Source of the DNA: Lenzites betulinus | Lineage: Eukaryota > Basidiomycota > Agaricomycetes > Polyporales > Polyporaceae | Assembly (NCBI GenBank): GCA_022264855.1 | Contig: JABYQU010000055.1 | Span: 62,001 to 126,000 of the forward strand | Direction: 5' to 3' | DNA length: 64,000 nt | Shown: piece by piece, positions 21,501 to 33,536 of the stretch | Position numbering within the stretch: the first letter of the stretch is position 1 | How the letters are laid out: each line of letters opens with the position of its first letter | Program-made: the position numbers and the translations under genes | Notes under the pieces: generated by a model | The model's database searches: none | What the model saw: the letters and a program-made list of their open reading frames with translations, nothing else | What the model was told of the DNA's origin: nothing

Positions 21501-22888
21501 GGTGGGAAGATGAAGTATGCAGGGTTCCTACATATCACGAACTGGCATTATACCATGAGGGTGGCAGTTACAGTGAGTATGTCTTCGCTCCGGACTAGGG
21601 GTTTACAGCTCGGTGTCGGAGAACAGTTATGTTGTGTCTGAGAGTACAGGTGCCAGTTTACACTGGAGTCAAATGAAGACGGAAGGAAGAGGGGGCGTGC
21701 GCGTGACGGACAAGCAGTAAGATCTTGAAGGCCGGGACAGTACATGTTGAAGACTTCGGTGTTACCATGCGATATATACATGTTTGTACATATTAGTAAT
21801 CGCGCTATGGCGCCGCAGCGGCTGGCAAGTTCAAGCCTTCAAGCTTTCAAGCTCTAAGTTCTTGAAGTTGGAACCAGCTATCACCACTATATATGATAGG
21901 TTACCGGACGCGTGCCTACGGGTGCGATGTAGTACAACACTTTCACGTCGAATTCATTCGTGAACGCGTGAACGTTCGTCCACGGATTCAACAAGGCAAA
22001 AAAAGTGAAACAGTGGAATCGGGTCGAGCGGGCGGACTCGAAGCGCCTTTTACCCACACTTTATTATCATGCATGCAAGTTCCAAGTTGCTCGTCAGAGC
22101 AAGGCTCTCCTCCCTCACAGCCTGAGGACGAGATTCTTGCGCTACGTCGATATCCCTTATGTAACAGAATCCTGACCTTGGAAGCTTGAAGACGGAAACG
22201 CGTCACCGCAGGCGCCCTTGCGTAACCAGCAGATGCAATCCTCATGCTGGTCGTCCATCGACGCGTAGGTGCGATCCGCGATTGTTCAATCGCGCGTGAA
22301 CTCAACATCATCATGGGGCCTAACGAAGAATCACGGACGAGAAGGCGCGGCGTAGACAATATTGCTGTGTTCAAGTCCTGGAGAAGCGCTATCCGAGCAC
22401 ATGGCCAAATCATCGATGGTGCTTCCACAAGCTACTAGCCATGCGAACTGTGCATCTTTCGCTCACAGCACATTCACAGGTAAACAATAAGTCGATAAGA
22501 GGCCGACATGGCATGTCCAAAACACAATTGGCACGCTGTATGTGGTTGCTGAAGAGCTTGAGAAATGTGTTCACTCCGAAGCCAGTACCACCGCCCGCAG
22601 AACAATAGGTGTGCTCCTCGTGTGATCCCGTCCTGATTGCAATTGTGCTCGGATGTAATCGCCACCTTTTGGATGCCTGACACGCTAGGCAGGGCTTTCC
22701 CCCCTCACGCTGTCCAGCTTCTCGTGCGACTACATCTGAGAACATCTGCACGATCTCAGATAATCTCGTATGCCTCAGAGGATGTTTGGCCTAGCCGAGG
22801 AGCATATATATATGCTGTGATACATGTTCCGCGTTGACCGCTTCATTCACAAGCTTCCTGCCACATCTCCCCAACTCGCCCCTGCACG
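21501..22888. other. Intergenic, no gene recognised
   Basis: About 1.4 kb before the aspartic protease gene. It contains three tandem 8-mers TTCAAGCY at 21830-21853. Open frames such as 21988-22428 show no motif. Confidence 0.5.
22801..22816 (+). promoter_or_regulatory. TATA-like palindrome before aspartic protease gene
   Basis: The perfect palindrome AGCATATATATATGCT lies about 75-90 bases before the proposed ATG at 22889, a reasonable place for a fungal TATA box. Confidence 0.5.
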
Positions 22889-25800
22889 ATGTCAACCCCA
22901 CTGAGTGCTGATCCTGACCATGACTTTTACACGCACCCGATTATCCTCACGCCCCCCTATTTCGATGGGACTCCTGAAGAACACGCAGCTATATGCTTGG
23001 TGAGTACTCTTTGCTTTGCTAATGCCACCGGTTTGCTTTGCTGGGCCCGCCGATTCAATTGATCTGCAGGCCGACATTGAGCGTCATGCTTGGATCGCAG
23101 AGCATACGAAGATTGTGCCCACTCTGGATCATCTGATCGGGAGAGTCCCGCCCGTCATTAATTCATTGACGACCTGGAGCCTCTCAGAGACACGATCGCC
23201 ACTGGCAGCAGCCCTAAGCCTACCAGTACGGCGCCGTTGCAGAGGCATACTGGCGTCGCGCTAGACAGTATTAACTCACAGGTTTGTTCGGCAGCCAACC
23301 GTTCTTTTGCCAATTGCTCACACCGCTGTCATTCTCCCAGCGGGGAAACGTGTATGTCGGCCAGTCCTACAAAACAATGTCCGCCCCATCGCTAGCGCTA
23401 CCTCCGAGTCGAAACATCCAATGCTTTTCTCCAAAAGTGGAGGTCCGGGGTATGCAGATGGTTGAACCTTTGATGTCTCAAATTCCAACACCTACATACC
23501 TCCCCGGCTTGAGAGGTGTGAACATCCCAGAACTTCAATCAGAAGCGTTCGAGATTGGCGATAGGCAGTCGCTTATGCGACTCTCCCCAGGCATCTCCTC
23601 CGAGTTGCGTCGTGAGTCAACGCTCGCTATTGCTTAGCTGAACCTGAGCATCCCTGATCAGACCGGTTTCAGGGAAGTTTTATACTATGGATTTGGTACC
23701 AAATCTTGCACTTGCCAGTGTGCACAGTCACTATACTCACCTTGCTGTTACAGACCTTGGACGCGTATCATCATGTTCGACACGTCGACATCATCTATAG
23801 ATTGCTTATCGATACAGGTGAATGAATTGAATTTCTGAATCATGATGCGAGTAAACTTCAAGTTATACTAATCACAATTTCTTCATTGTATGTCAGGGTC
23901 AAAACTAACGTGAGCACTTGCATATAACATATATACGACCCTCGCCACTCATCACTAGCATCTGCTCGATGCTTCACAAATTTACAGGTGGTTCTATACC
24001 AAAGGTTTTTCCCAGGCATCACCACCAGTCGTCTCTGCCAACGATGGCTTGGCTTCCAATCTCTCCAGCTTTCCGACCAACGAATGGTCCGCTCATCATT
24101 ACGAAAGTGCTGTGCGTCACAAAAAAACCATCATACCAGTTCACAAGAAGACACGCGCAAAGCTGCCGTCCGCCGCACATAGCACCCCCGGCTCTGACGA
24201 GTGGAAGATTGAGTATGTGGGCGGCGCTGTTGCATGTACGTCCGTTCACATCACTTAAAAACATGAGCATTCCCAATTTTGATGTGCCGGAACCTCATAG
24301 ACGTACGCCATCTCCCAGATGGTGTGATCAAAGCCAACCTTCCAGTCTGGTCTTGGAAGAATAACAAACAGGACACTTCATCATTCAAGCTCCCATGTAA
24401 TTTAGTTTTCGCCGTGGATGCCTTTACTATCCAGTACGAGTTCGATGGTGTACTTGGGCTATCTGTGCCAAGGTATGTTGATCTGAGAAAGACGTTGAAT
24501 GGCGCTGTTTTCAAAGGTCAATTAACATTCCTTGTTCCCCACAGTGAACCCAGAATGTGCCAACCCTACGAGGTTGGTTCAATGGCTGATAGACACGTAA
24601 TGTTTTCATACTCGTCATCATAGTAGAATAACACTCATAATGTATTCAAATGCAGACGTTTTGCGATGCATTGGAATCGCCTCGTGTGCTAGTCGATCAG
24701 GTAACGTTTCCGCTGAGGCTTGCCGCCCGAGCTGTACTGTGTAGCTCATGTTACACTCGGTCCCCATAATTAGCCACGACAATTCCTGATCAAGCTCAAT
24801 TACCCAGACAAGAGGGAGATTTGCGAGATGAATGTCGCGTGAGCACGTTGTTCGTATCCATCAATATAGCACTCATTATTGGTGGTGATTAGGAAAGATT
24901 TCCTATATTTTGGGAGACACTTTCCTTGCACGCTGAAGCCTCAATTTACGCCGCCAATCCCGCTATGCCCCACGGAGGTTAGCGGGAAAATATCCTGCGA
25001 TCACTGGGTGCTGGCGATGAAGTCGATGAGCCTCATTGTTCCAACGGCTGATGGCGGGTCCTCTGAGCTCAAGATCAATACACAGGAAGTTAGAAAGACT
25101 GCTGGGGAGCTCACTGAGGAGCCCACCGAGGAGCCCACCGAGGAGCCCACTGAAGAACTCACTGAGGAGCCCAAAGAGAAGCCCCCTGTGAATCCAATGG
25201 TGACACCGCTGGGAAGCTCCTCACGTCCCCAGGAGGAACTCTTGGACGCGATCTATGTCGTACTCGACTCAGGTGCGTTCACATCTGTTTCCTTCACATG
25301 CTGCCTTTCCTTCATGCTGACATCGCCGAACATTGCAGGATCTACTGGGACCATTCTCCCCTCGTCAGTGTTGGAGAAGATCAAAAAGGTCTGGCTTGAG
25401 AACAGCGAGGACATTCTTAGACAGCCGGACAATAAGAAAATCCACAGCTACTGCGGTCCGGAGCGAAACCTAGACGAGTGTGACATTGTTTTCACATTCA
25501 TAGGTTTTTCCGATACAGAGGTCAATTTCCGATGCCCTGCCAAGCCGTTTTTGAAGTCTATGGCACGTTTGCCCTCTGAATATGGATCCAAACAACCGCC
25601 CACCCGCTATTGCACTAACTTGCGCAAGCCTAAACACTCTTCAGACTTCTTCGTCCTGGGTACCGTAGGTCCGATTCTCCCGTGCCTCAATTGTGCCTCC
25701 TAACACACGGTTTTAGAACTTCTACTGGTCTGCATTTGTCGAGCACTGCGGACCAACGGAGACGGGTCGATCAACACCCTACGTGCGGCTTGCGCCCCAG

Positions 25801-25899
25801 AGGGCGAAGTTGATAGACGGAACAATGGGTTCAGCGGAGCATTTTCAATTTTTCCGGCATCTCCCTCCCAGATTCTTCCAACCTCCGCCGGAATCGTAA
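22889..25899 (+). CDS. Pepsin-like aspartic protease (A1) with long N-terminus, no signal peptide
   Basis: Many short exons join to an A1 aspartic protease. The first catalytic motif is LLIDTGSKLTW, split by an intron at 23816; the second is YVVLDSGSTGTILP, split at about 25270. Between and after them are DEWKIEYVGGAVA, FDGVLGLSVP, RQFLIKLNYPDKREICEM, FTFIGFSDTEVNFRCPAKPF and FVLGTNFYWSAFV with PYVRLAPQ near the end. Both catalytic Asp residues are present, so it looks active. Five tandem 12-base units at 25113-25172 encode an acidic insertion in the second lobe. The N-terminal exons from ATG 22889 (MSTPLSADPDHDFYTH) contain no signal peptide, unlike secreted fungal pepsins. Whether these first exons belong to the same transcript is inferred; the protease part from about 23755 is firm. 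Confidence 0.75.
25113..25172 (+). repeat. Five tandem 12-base units in protease coding sequence
   Basis: Units of the form ACTGAGGAGCCC, with ACC/ACT and one GAAGAACTC variant, encode T-E-E-P/L. They sit inside the second lobe of the protease, where pepsins normally have a surface loop. Such in-frame units often vary in number between strains. Confidence 0.8.
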
Positions 25900-28800
25900 C
25901 CGCGCAGTGAGTTTCCACGATACTCCATAATGTGGTAGAAGATGCCAACGCTAACCCCCCATCCATAGCGCTGTCCAATTCCATCTAGTTCTACTCGGTA
26001 TATTGCCCGCCGTCGTTATCCTGTTCATCGCATGTTGAATGATATGTTTCTCTACCCATGTCGAAAGAACCATGCTGCGAGCAGACACGCAGCGTATCAA
26101 GACCAAAGCGCTATGGCTACTACTACTCGAAGAGCTCGTCCCCGCACGTACACTTCGCGACTCGCGAATCGGACATGTGCCTCGCATGACTCGTAGATGT
26201 TGACGTATAGCGCGCGTGCTTGATGACGGTCAAGATGTGCGTGACGTGCAGCGGGGAGGTTGCGGTGGGGGGTAACTCGCGTGAAGCACACTGTCATGGC
26301 AGGGATGCGGTCGAGTAGATATCTGTCGTCGCTGCAGTGCTGGTACCGGAGGTCGTCATATGACTATCTCAAGCCTAGCTGAGTTGGAGCGGTCGGCATT
26401 GCCAATGCGCGGGCCCAGAAGCATTCTTGGACGCCGTCGTAGCATCGGCAGGCTGGGGTGAGATGCTGCCTTGTCGTCCCTGATGCCGTTCGTGCACCTC
26501 TTGCCGCAGCGAACGCCGACAGCGCAACTCTCCGTACACGCCGTGTGCGCTGGTCTGTTGCACGTCGCCCTGGTTTGTCCTGGGCCGTCACATTGAGCAC
26601 AATGCCAATACAACCTGCAAAGACGTACGATCGGGTGTGGCTGCACGCCCTGCTCATCTTTTTATCCCATAACCAACGCACGCGGCGCCCGACGCGCCCT
26701 TCGTTGCGTGGTAGGCGTTGTTCCGTCTCGCGTGCGCGCTGCTCGCTGCGACGCTGGATTCCGCCAAGGCGTCCGACCGGCGACAGCTCGGACGTCATTC
26801 TCGTACTCTCCCCCTTGGCTGACTGTTGTAAACGGTCGATATGCTAATCGCGTACGAAGACCGTCCTGACTGACGGCGTCGTACGCACCTGGCAATGTCT
26901 TTACGGCCACAGTCGTGCGAGGTCACACCTGGCACGGAGATGCTTCCAGTGGAAGCAGCCGGAGAGAAGCGGGCGAAGGGGGAGATAATATCTAAAATAT
27001 GTTCGACGGAGGACCGCGATGCGTTGGTTATGCGCACTCACCATGGTGTATATCCCAGATAGGATCGCGGGCGGAGACCGCCGATGGGCGCCGAGGGATG
27101 CCCTCTGGATACTTTAAAAACACCCGGGGGTACCTGAGGCCGCTGAAGGAAGCTTGGGGGACGCCAAGGGAGTATCGGGGATGCCGAGGCGAGCACGCGG
27201 GACGCTGTAGGTAGCACCGACGACATCGAGGAGAGCCCGCGGGCGCAATCAAAGCATGAGCCGTGTCGACCTCACTCCATGATCTGCATAATCTGGAGGA
27301 CAAGAATGGCCGCTTCCGCGCGCTGGGGAGACGAGTGGTCTGCATTTACGTTGCGGCAAGCTGAGGTCGCATTTGGGCGCGAGTGAGTGCGCAGGCTGCA
27401 GAGGAGTCTCACGATTAGAGCATGTTCCGGCGGGACTAGGCTTGTAGACAAACCTCTAGTTCAGCGGGCAGAAGACGGCCGTTTTTGCTGGAGAACGCGA
27501 CCGGAGAGAACGTATCAACTTAAGGTCGAACCGGGACGGCCTGGGTCCTCCGAGGGGAGCATGACTTGAAGCCGCCCTCGTCGCACACATCCTTCAAAAT
27601 CGAAAGCAACAGCTACCAGTGTGGGCATCCCGGATTAATGTCGAATGCATGGGCTGATATCCCAGTTGCAGTGGAAGGAGTGAGTGGCCCATGTGGGGAC
27701 ACTGGGGAGGTGGTAGCCTGTGGTAGCGGACACGCAGAGAGCGTAAGGCGCCCGGCGTGGAAATCTCGAGAGAGCTAGCTAGTTGCAACGCCACGACGCT
27801 CGCGTTCATTTCAACGTTCAAACGTTCACCGCAGGCCGTCCTCTTATACTCCGTACATCCCCGTCGTACTTGCGGGACAATCAAATCGGCCACATAATTC
27901 TCTCACCGCGTATCGCGCTCAAGCCACACACGCTACATCCCCTTCCGCGGGGCCGCCTTGGTTCGAAGATGTTGGGCCGCTTCCGAGAGATGTCTACCAT
28001 GGCTTTTTCCTCCGTGGCTTTCCGACTCATCGTGTGTTCCTGCCATATCCAATAATGACGAGTAGAGAACATTGCGCGTGGCTCATCGACACCGCAATAG
28101 TTTTGCGAGTCACGATCAATATTCTTGCCTTCAGCATTTTGCAAAGGGGTTGATATACGTGTGTCGGTGAGTATGTGCCTCCTCGTTGGACACGTAATCC
28201 GCTGACATCTATGACCTACCAGTAAAGCCTACGTGCACTCTGGAGCTGTAGCAGTACGAGTGCTGTAGCTTGCCGCGGTCAAGCGTCGTTCAAACTACCA
28301 TCCTCGCCAGCCTCCGAGAGGCCTAGGAACATGCTTCCATGCCGCCGGCATTCCAAAGCACCGTCTACACACGCGCTCCGATTCTGACGCGTTTCAGGCT
28401 CTGCCTCACCGATACTGGCTGATGAGGACGTTATAACCACGTTCCGATCCACACCGACGTTCCTTCGTGCGTTCTCAGAATGTAGCCCCCACACCACCAA
28501 GCACGCCGCGTTACGGGAGACCCGAGCGTACGCCTCCAGATGTGAGTCTGAATGACCAGCCGTAGCTGTCAGCGCATCTTCCGGATGGTTCTGGTGCCCT
28601 TGACATCGCTTCTATTTCTCCAGCGGCGCATCCGACCTCGGGGCAATGCCAGCGCTCACCGGTGCCCCATAATACGTACAAGGTCCATCACATGAGGCCT
28701 TGTGGCACTGCATGAACGTCGTGGCTGAGGTCTAGTTATGGTCATGTTGCGACTCACGCCCGTTCGAGGTGAGTTTGTGTCATACCTTGCCAGCTCAGGT

Positions 28801-29378
28801 AGCACAAGGATTGACCCCATACGTCAGCTGCTAGGCATGGAAGGGCCTGCGCTGTTTGTACTTCCGTTGTCCGTCATGAGCACGATGGTGTGGGCTTAGG
28901 TTGAACTCCTGGCCACCAGCTGTGGACCTGCTAGCCTCAAACTAGAGCTTTGTGCTCTTCAAATGCGTGACTGGCTGTGCGGCGCACATTCACCTCCCAC
29001 TACCAACGGACGACTATGAACTGATCGGGCAAATGCCCTTCAGATGCGCGCTACAGGTTGGCACGTTCCATACACAACCTCGCCGCAATTAGTCCTCGCC
29101 GTCTTCCATGCTAGCGCTAACCGCTCGTTCACCAGTGAAAATTACGCGCAAGTCGCGCCACTCGGCTCACGCGCCTATGGTTCTACTCGCTCGCCGCGGG
29201 AGTGGTAGTATGTCTGCGCGAAGAAGGGTGCCCGTGCATGATGTACGTCTGTTTCGGACCATATACCTTTCCATTGGCTCAAATTATTTCGTCTCTTTGT
29301 AGTATATAAACCCGTTCGCCGAGAGAGCAAGCCTCCAGCCGGCACGGTTGTATCCCCTGATACTGCTCACCCTCGACG
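25900..29378. other. Gene-poor interval
   Basis: About 3.5 kb with no frame or spliced structure that I can assign. Open frames up to about 144 codons (for example 26364-26798) are Arg-rich and overlap on both strands. A degenerate repeat of GGGATGCCGAGG-like blocks is visible at about 27085-27215. No reverse transcriptase, transposase or terminal repeat was seen. Confidence 0.5.
29303..29310 (+). promoter_or_regulatory. TATA box of purine-nucleoside-permease-like gene
   Basis: TATATAAA lies 76 bases before the ATG at 29379, with a pyrimidine-rich leader between. Confidence 0.6.
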
Positions 29379-30629
29379 ATGAAGATCTTCAACTTTCTCT
29401 TGTCCTGCGCCAGTGTTGGGCTAGCCCTTGCTCCCCTCGCCGTTGCGTTACCCTCTTCTCCGCGACCCAGGTCCACCAAAATCACGCCCAAGGTCATCAT
29501 TATCGACGCTGTAAGGAGTGACCGTTTGTATACTTCATGCTCTCTAGCTCACATGTGCAACTTTGTATAGTTCGAACCCGAAGAGCTCTCCTGGCACGGG
29601 ATCTCTCAGTTCAATTTGCTTGAACAGAATATCACTGTTCCCGGTTTCTCGCCCCTCTTCCCCCAAGCCCATTGTACCGGCGACGGTTCCATCTGTCAAG
29701 TCGTGACTGGCGAGGCGGAGATCAACGCGGCCTCGACCGTCGCCGCCCTCGTGAATTCACCGCTCTTCGACCTCACGCACACGTACTTCTTCATCGCTGG
29801 CATAGCGGGTATAAGTCCGGCGGTGGGCACCCTCGGCAGCGTCACGTTCGCGCGGTTCGCCGTCCAGGTCGCCCTCCAGCGCGAGTTCGACGCGCGCGAG
29901 AAGCCTGCCAATTTCCCGAGCGGGTACTTCTCCCAAGGCACCACCGCCCCCGGCGTGTACCCGCACTCGATCTACGGCACCGAGGTGTTCGAGCTCAACG
30001 ACAACCTGCGCCAGCTCGCGATCGGGTTCGCGAAGACGGGCGACCTGCTCGACGACGAGCGGTCGCAGCAGTACCGCGCGAACTACGCGAGCGACCCCGC
30101 GTTCGCCCCTGGGGCCGCGTTCCCCTCCGTCGTCGCGTGCGACACGGCGACGTCGGACGTGTACTGGTCCGGCGCGCTGCTCGGCGCCGCGTTCGAGAAC
30201 GCGACGACGCTGTTCAGCAACGGGACCGCGACGTACTGCACGTCGCAGCAGGAGGACAACGCGATCCTCGAGGCGCTCGTGCGCGGCGCGCGCGCCGGGC
30301 TCGTCGACTTTGCGCGCGTGATCGTCATGCGCACCGGCTCCGACTTCGACCGGCCGTACCCCGGGCAGACCGCTGCTGACAACCTCTTCGCGCACTCGCC
30401 GGGGTTCGCGATCTCGGTCGCGAACATCCCCGTCGCGGGCGTGCCCGTCGTGACCGGCATCATAGCGGGGTGGGACGCCAAGTTCAAGGACGGCATCACA
30501 CCGAGCAACTATGTGGGGGACATCCTGGGCTCGCTGGGTGGCACGCCCGACTTCGGTCCGGGAAGCGTTTTCAAGGGGAACGATGAGCTTGCGGCACGTC
30601 GCATGGGTCGTGCGGTCCGACGTGGCTGA
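29379..30629 (+). CDS. Purine nucleoside permease family protein (NUP), secreted
   Basis: Two exons, 29379-29510 and 29571-30629, phase 0, give about 396 aa. The N-terminus MKIFNFLLSCASVGLALAPL is a clear signal peptide. The mature part begins KVIIIDAFEPEELSW and contains FFIAGIAGISPAVGTLGSV, VQVALQREFDAREKP and YGTEVFELNDNLRQLA, with VIVMRTGSDFDRPYPGQ near the end. These are typical of the fungal NUP family, named after a Candida albicans protein linked to adenosine and guanosine uptake. The fold is related to nucleoside phosphorylases and there is no membrane span besides the signal, so binding or cleavage of extracellular nucleosides is as likely as transport. It converges on the F-box gene at 30934. 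Confidence 0.9.
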
Positions 30630-30933
30630 CGGCGATGAGAGACCTATGTGAATGATCTTTGCGTGTAACTATCGTCGTGCGCAGAATGAAATTCACGCTC
30701 TGCGGGCCCCGTTCCGCCAGCCATTCGAACTGTACGCCTTGCCCCCGTATGAGACCGCCCCACTTCCGACACACCTAACCGTCCGCGATCCCCATATATG
30801 AGTGTCTCAGCTTCTACCCATGAGTGCCGGTCTGTCATTCGCGAACGACGGAGCTGCTGGTGCCAGAACAAACACGACGTCAGCTCTCGGCTCTCCATGT
30901 AATAGACCAGTTCTTCGAACGCTTATACCGGTA

Positions 30934-32598
30934 CTAATAGCTGTAGAAATGATTTACAACATCAACTGCGAGTTTATCCACAAGACCTTCCAGCTCTTTA
31001 GTGTAGAGCGCCACCCGCTCAGCGTTCTCCTCTGCTACCGAGTCTTCGTCTGCCGGGGCGCACATGTATCTCAAAACCAAGCGCAGGCGCTCGATCCCAC
31101 AGCCGTGCTCCTTCCGTGTCTTCAGACAATCCGCTAGCACATCCGAGAGCTCCTCATCTTCTTCATTATGGTCTTCGGATGACATTATAAGCGCTTTCAG
31201 CGTCTGTGCGGGAATAGTGGGGGGCGAAGCTGAGTCCGGGAGCAGTGCGGCGAGCAGCGAGACGCGCGCGTCGAAGGTCGAGAACGACCCCGTGTCCACG
31301 ATCTTGATCTCCTCGACGAGCGGGAAAGCCTCGAGCGTCGTCTCCCAGTGCTCCGCGGTCACCCGCGTGCTCGAGTTGCCGTTCACGAACAGGCGGACGA
31401 CGGGCGCGCCCCGGAACGCACACGCAAGGTCGCTGAAATTCTCCAGGTGCTCGTGCATGCCGGGCTCGTGGATCAGCCCCGTCAAGCGCACGGTGTGGCC
31501 GGCGGGGGTGCGCCCGATGAGCGTGTAGTGCTCTTCCCATTGGTGCTCGAACTCGATTGAGCTGACGGCCGTGAGGATCGGAAGGGGGATACGCGTGTCG
31601 GTGGGGAGCGCGCGGAGGACGGAGAAAGCACGGCCGCCGAGGTTACTGCCGTCTACGTCGCCGAAGTCGAAGAAATCGAGGGACCGGGTGATGTGGAGAT
31701 CTACGTGGGGAGGAAAACGGAACGAGGACAGGAAAGCCGCGGCGTAATGCAGGTTGTCATCGAGGGTGAACGTCCGGAGGGCGGCAGGGAGTGCCATAGG
31801 CGCGGCGATGTCAACCAGTGCGGGGCGGTAGTGAGAAATTGACAGCTCTTCGAGTTTGGGGTGCGCCGAGAGATATTGACCAAACTCCGGGACCGTCATG
31901 GGGGCGGTGGTACAATTGGCGAGCTCGAGGAGTTTCAAGCCAGGAACGGAAGGAAGTCTTCCTTGTAGGGATACGGCGCTGCGTATTCGCAGCTCGGTGA
32001 GCATCGGATAGCGTGCAGCGTCCAAGTTCCACGCGAAGAGCGGCTCGACGGCATGTTCAATGGCGTATTCGTACATTGGGTTTTCGTAAGGGCCTCTAAG
32101 CCTGTTTTTGGTCTTGAACTGGGCCGTCAACTTTCGGAGGATCAGCATGTTCTGGTGAAGCAAGGTCTTGACATATTTGTCCTGTGTGTCCAGCATGCCA
32201 CAAAGTTCGAGGGAGCAGATGCGGGAGACATGTGGAAGAAGGAGTTCAACGGCGAAGGCTGTCTCATCCGGACTTGTCGAAGAGATAGATACGCTGAGCG
32301 GCGCATCCCCAGAGTATGCGACACTTGTTCTCAGAAAGGCCCGATTGAAAGACCCGCCCTGTATACGCACAGTGCTCCAGAAGACTGGACGACTCCGAAT
32401 GACCGTAGACCAGAGCTGACAGACCCATAGTAGCCTATACCAGGGTTCATCGTCGACGTCGCTACATGTGTCGCCGGCGTTGAATGCTTGCACGAGTAAA
32501 GCGATTTCGGCTATGATCTCGTTGGGCAAAAGATGGATGTATGCCGGTGTCGACGGATCCGAAATAGTTGTGGCGCCCGAGACAAGCGGTCCGTCCAT
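30934..32598 (-). CDS. F-box protein
   Basis: A single exon from ATG 32598 to the stop at 30934, 554 aa. The F-box is at residues about 20-75 (IHLLPNEIIAEIALLVQAF, then WVCQLWSTVIRSRPVFWSTV), the Skp1-binding part of an SCF ubiquitin ligase adaptor. The rest has leucine-rich strands (MLTELRIRSAVSLQGRLPS, LKLLELANC, LEELSISHYRP) and a C-terminal helical block ERLRLVLRYMCA. It belongs to the agaricomycete F-box expansion but does not share the sequence of the inverted pair. Substrate unknown. Confidence 0.85.
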   Translation of the reverse strand: MDGPLVSGATTISDPSTPAYIHLLPNEIIAEIALLVQAFNAGDTCSDVDDEPWYRLLWVCQLWSTVIRSRPVFWSTVRIQGGSFNRAFLRTSVAYSGDAPLSVSISSTSPDETAFAVELLLPHVSRICSLELCGMLDTQDKYVKTLLHQNMLILRKLTAQFKTKNRLRGPYENPMYEYAIEHAVEPLFAWNLDAARYPMLTELRIRSAVSLQGRLPSVPGLKLLELANCTTAPMTVPEFGQYLSAHPKLEELSISHYRPALVDIAAPMALPAALRTFTLDDNLHYAAAFLSSFRFPPHVDLHITRSLDFFDFGDVDGSNLGGRAFSVLRALPTDTRIPLPILTAVSSIEFEHQWEEHYTLIGRTPAGHTVRLTGLIHEPGMHEHLENFSDLACAFRGAPVVRLFVNGNSSTRVTAEHWETTLEAFPLVEEIKIVDTGSFSTFDARVSLLAALLPDSASPPTIPAQTLKALIMSSEDHNEEDEELSDVLADCLKTRKEHGCGIERLRLVLRYMCAPADEDSVAEENAERVALYTKELEGLVDKLAVDVVNHFYSY

Positions 32599-33536
32599 TC
32601 TCCAGATGGTGTTGCGTACTGAGATGGAGAAAGGTCAATATCTAGCGTTCCAAATTTCGAGAGAGTGGATGAGGATGAAGAGCCGTGGGAAAACGCCACG
32701 ACGCCGTAAACGTTGAATGTAGACATCCAAAGTTTAATTACTTACGCTCTACTGATCATGTCTCCTCTTCCTTAATAACCCGCTCACTCTGGTTATTGCA
32801 AAAAACAGTACAGCCACCGGGGCCATCTGGAAGAAGAGCGACTGGTAGCACGTGCCACACGTGTCGTATGAAGTTGCGCGGCTCCGCAGCTTGTGTTGAA
32901 CTAGATATCGTCTGTCGTTTCTGGAGGATCATGGTGGTGAGCTTCCAGTACACATTGCGCTCACTCGTTGGCCAATATAGAGGACACATCCAAGAGACCC
33001 GAAGTGCAGACGCTATATAGCCTTCGAACGGCCTATCTCCATGTTCCAAACTCCCATCACCAGATGGTTCACACGCGGGTGCTTCCCGCTCACATGCCAT
33101 GATCCTGGAAGGCTGGAACTATGATGGCGTCCTGCTCTTTGAAATCGCCCTCCTCTATGGGCTCCTTTCAAGATGCGCCCGTTATCCGCATTGATCCACC
33201 TTGAGACTGTTGATGATAACACAAGCCCAAGTGCCCTAGAAACTACGCCTGCCAGAATACGACGGAGCTCAACACTCTGCCTGAACTCATCTCTCGGCGC
33301 GGAAACAGTCGTGTTTGTCTACAGCCCATTTCAATTTGGTCAGGGGCTCGGTACTTATCGGGGATAGTGTTCTAGCCGGAAGGAGCCGAGCGCACGGTAA
33401 GCGATCTAATATACTGCGGTTGCGGCCGTCGCCCGTCGTCCGGCAGTCCTGGGAGTTGGACGCTGCGGTGGCGGTGCCAGTAACGTTTTGCTAGCAGCTC
33501 TCTGTCGCCTCCGATGTCTCTCTCCTCCCTATCAGC
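32599..33536. other. Divergent intergenic region, no gene recognised
   Basis: About 940 bases between the F-box gene and the divergent GT15 gene. Frames such as 32756-33100 (minus) carry no motif. Promoters of both neighbours should lie here. Confidence 0.45.

Noticed and set aside
27085..27215. Possible tandem repeat or coding gene with GGGATGCC blocks
   Set aside because: The blocks are too degenerate and irregularly spaced to call a repeat array, and the open frame has no domain.
29672..30379. 235-codon Arg-rich frame on the plus strand, and a 212-codon frame on the minus strand at 29757-30395
   Set aside because: Both overlap the well-supported NUP exon in other frames and have no domain of their own.
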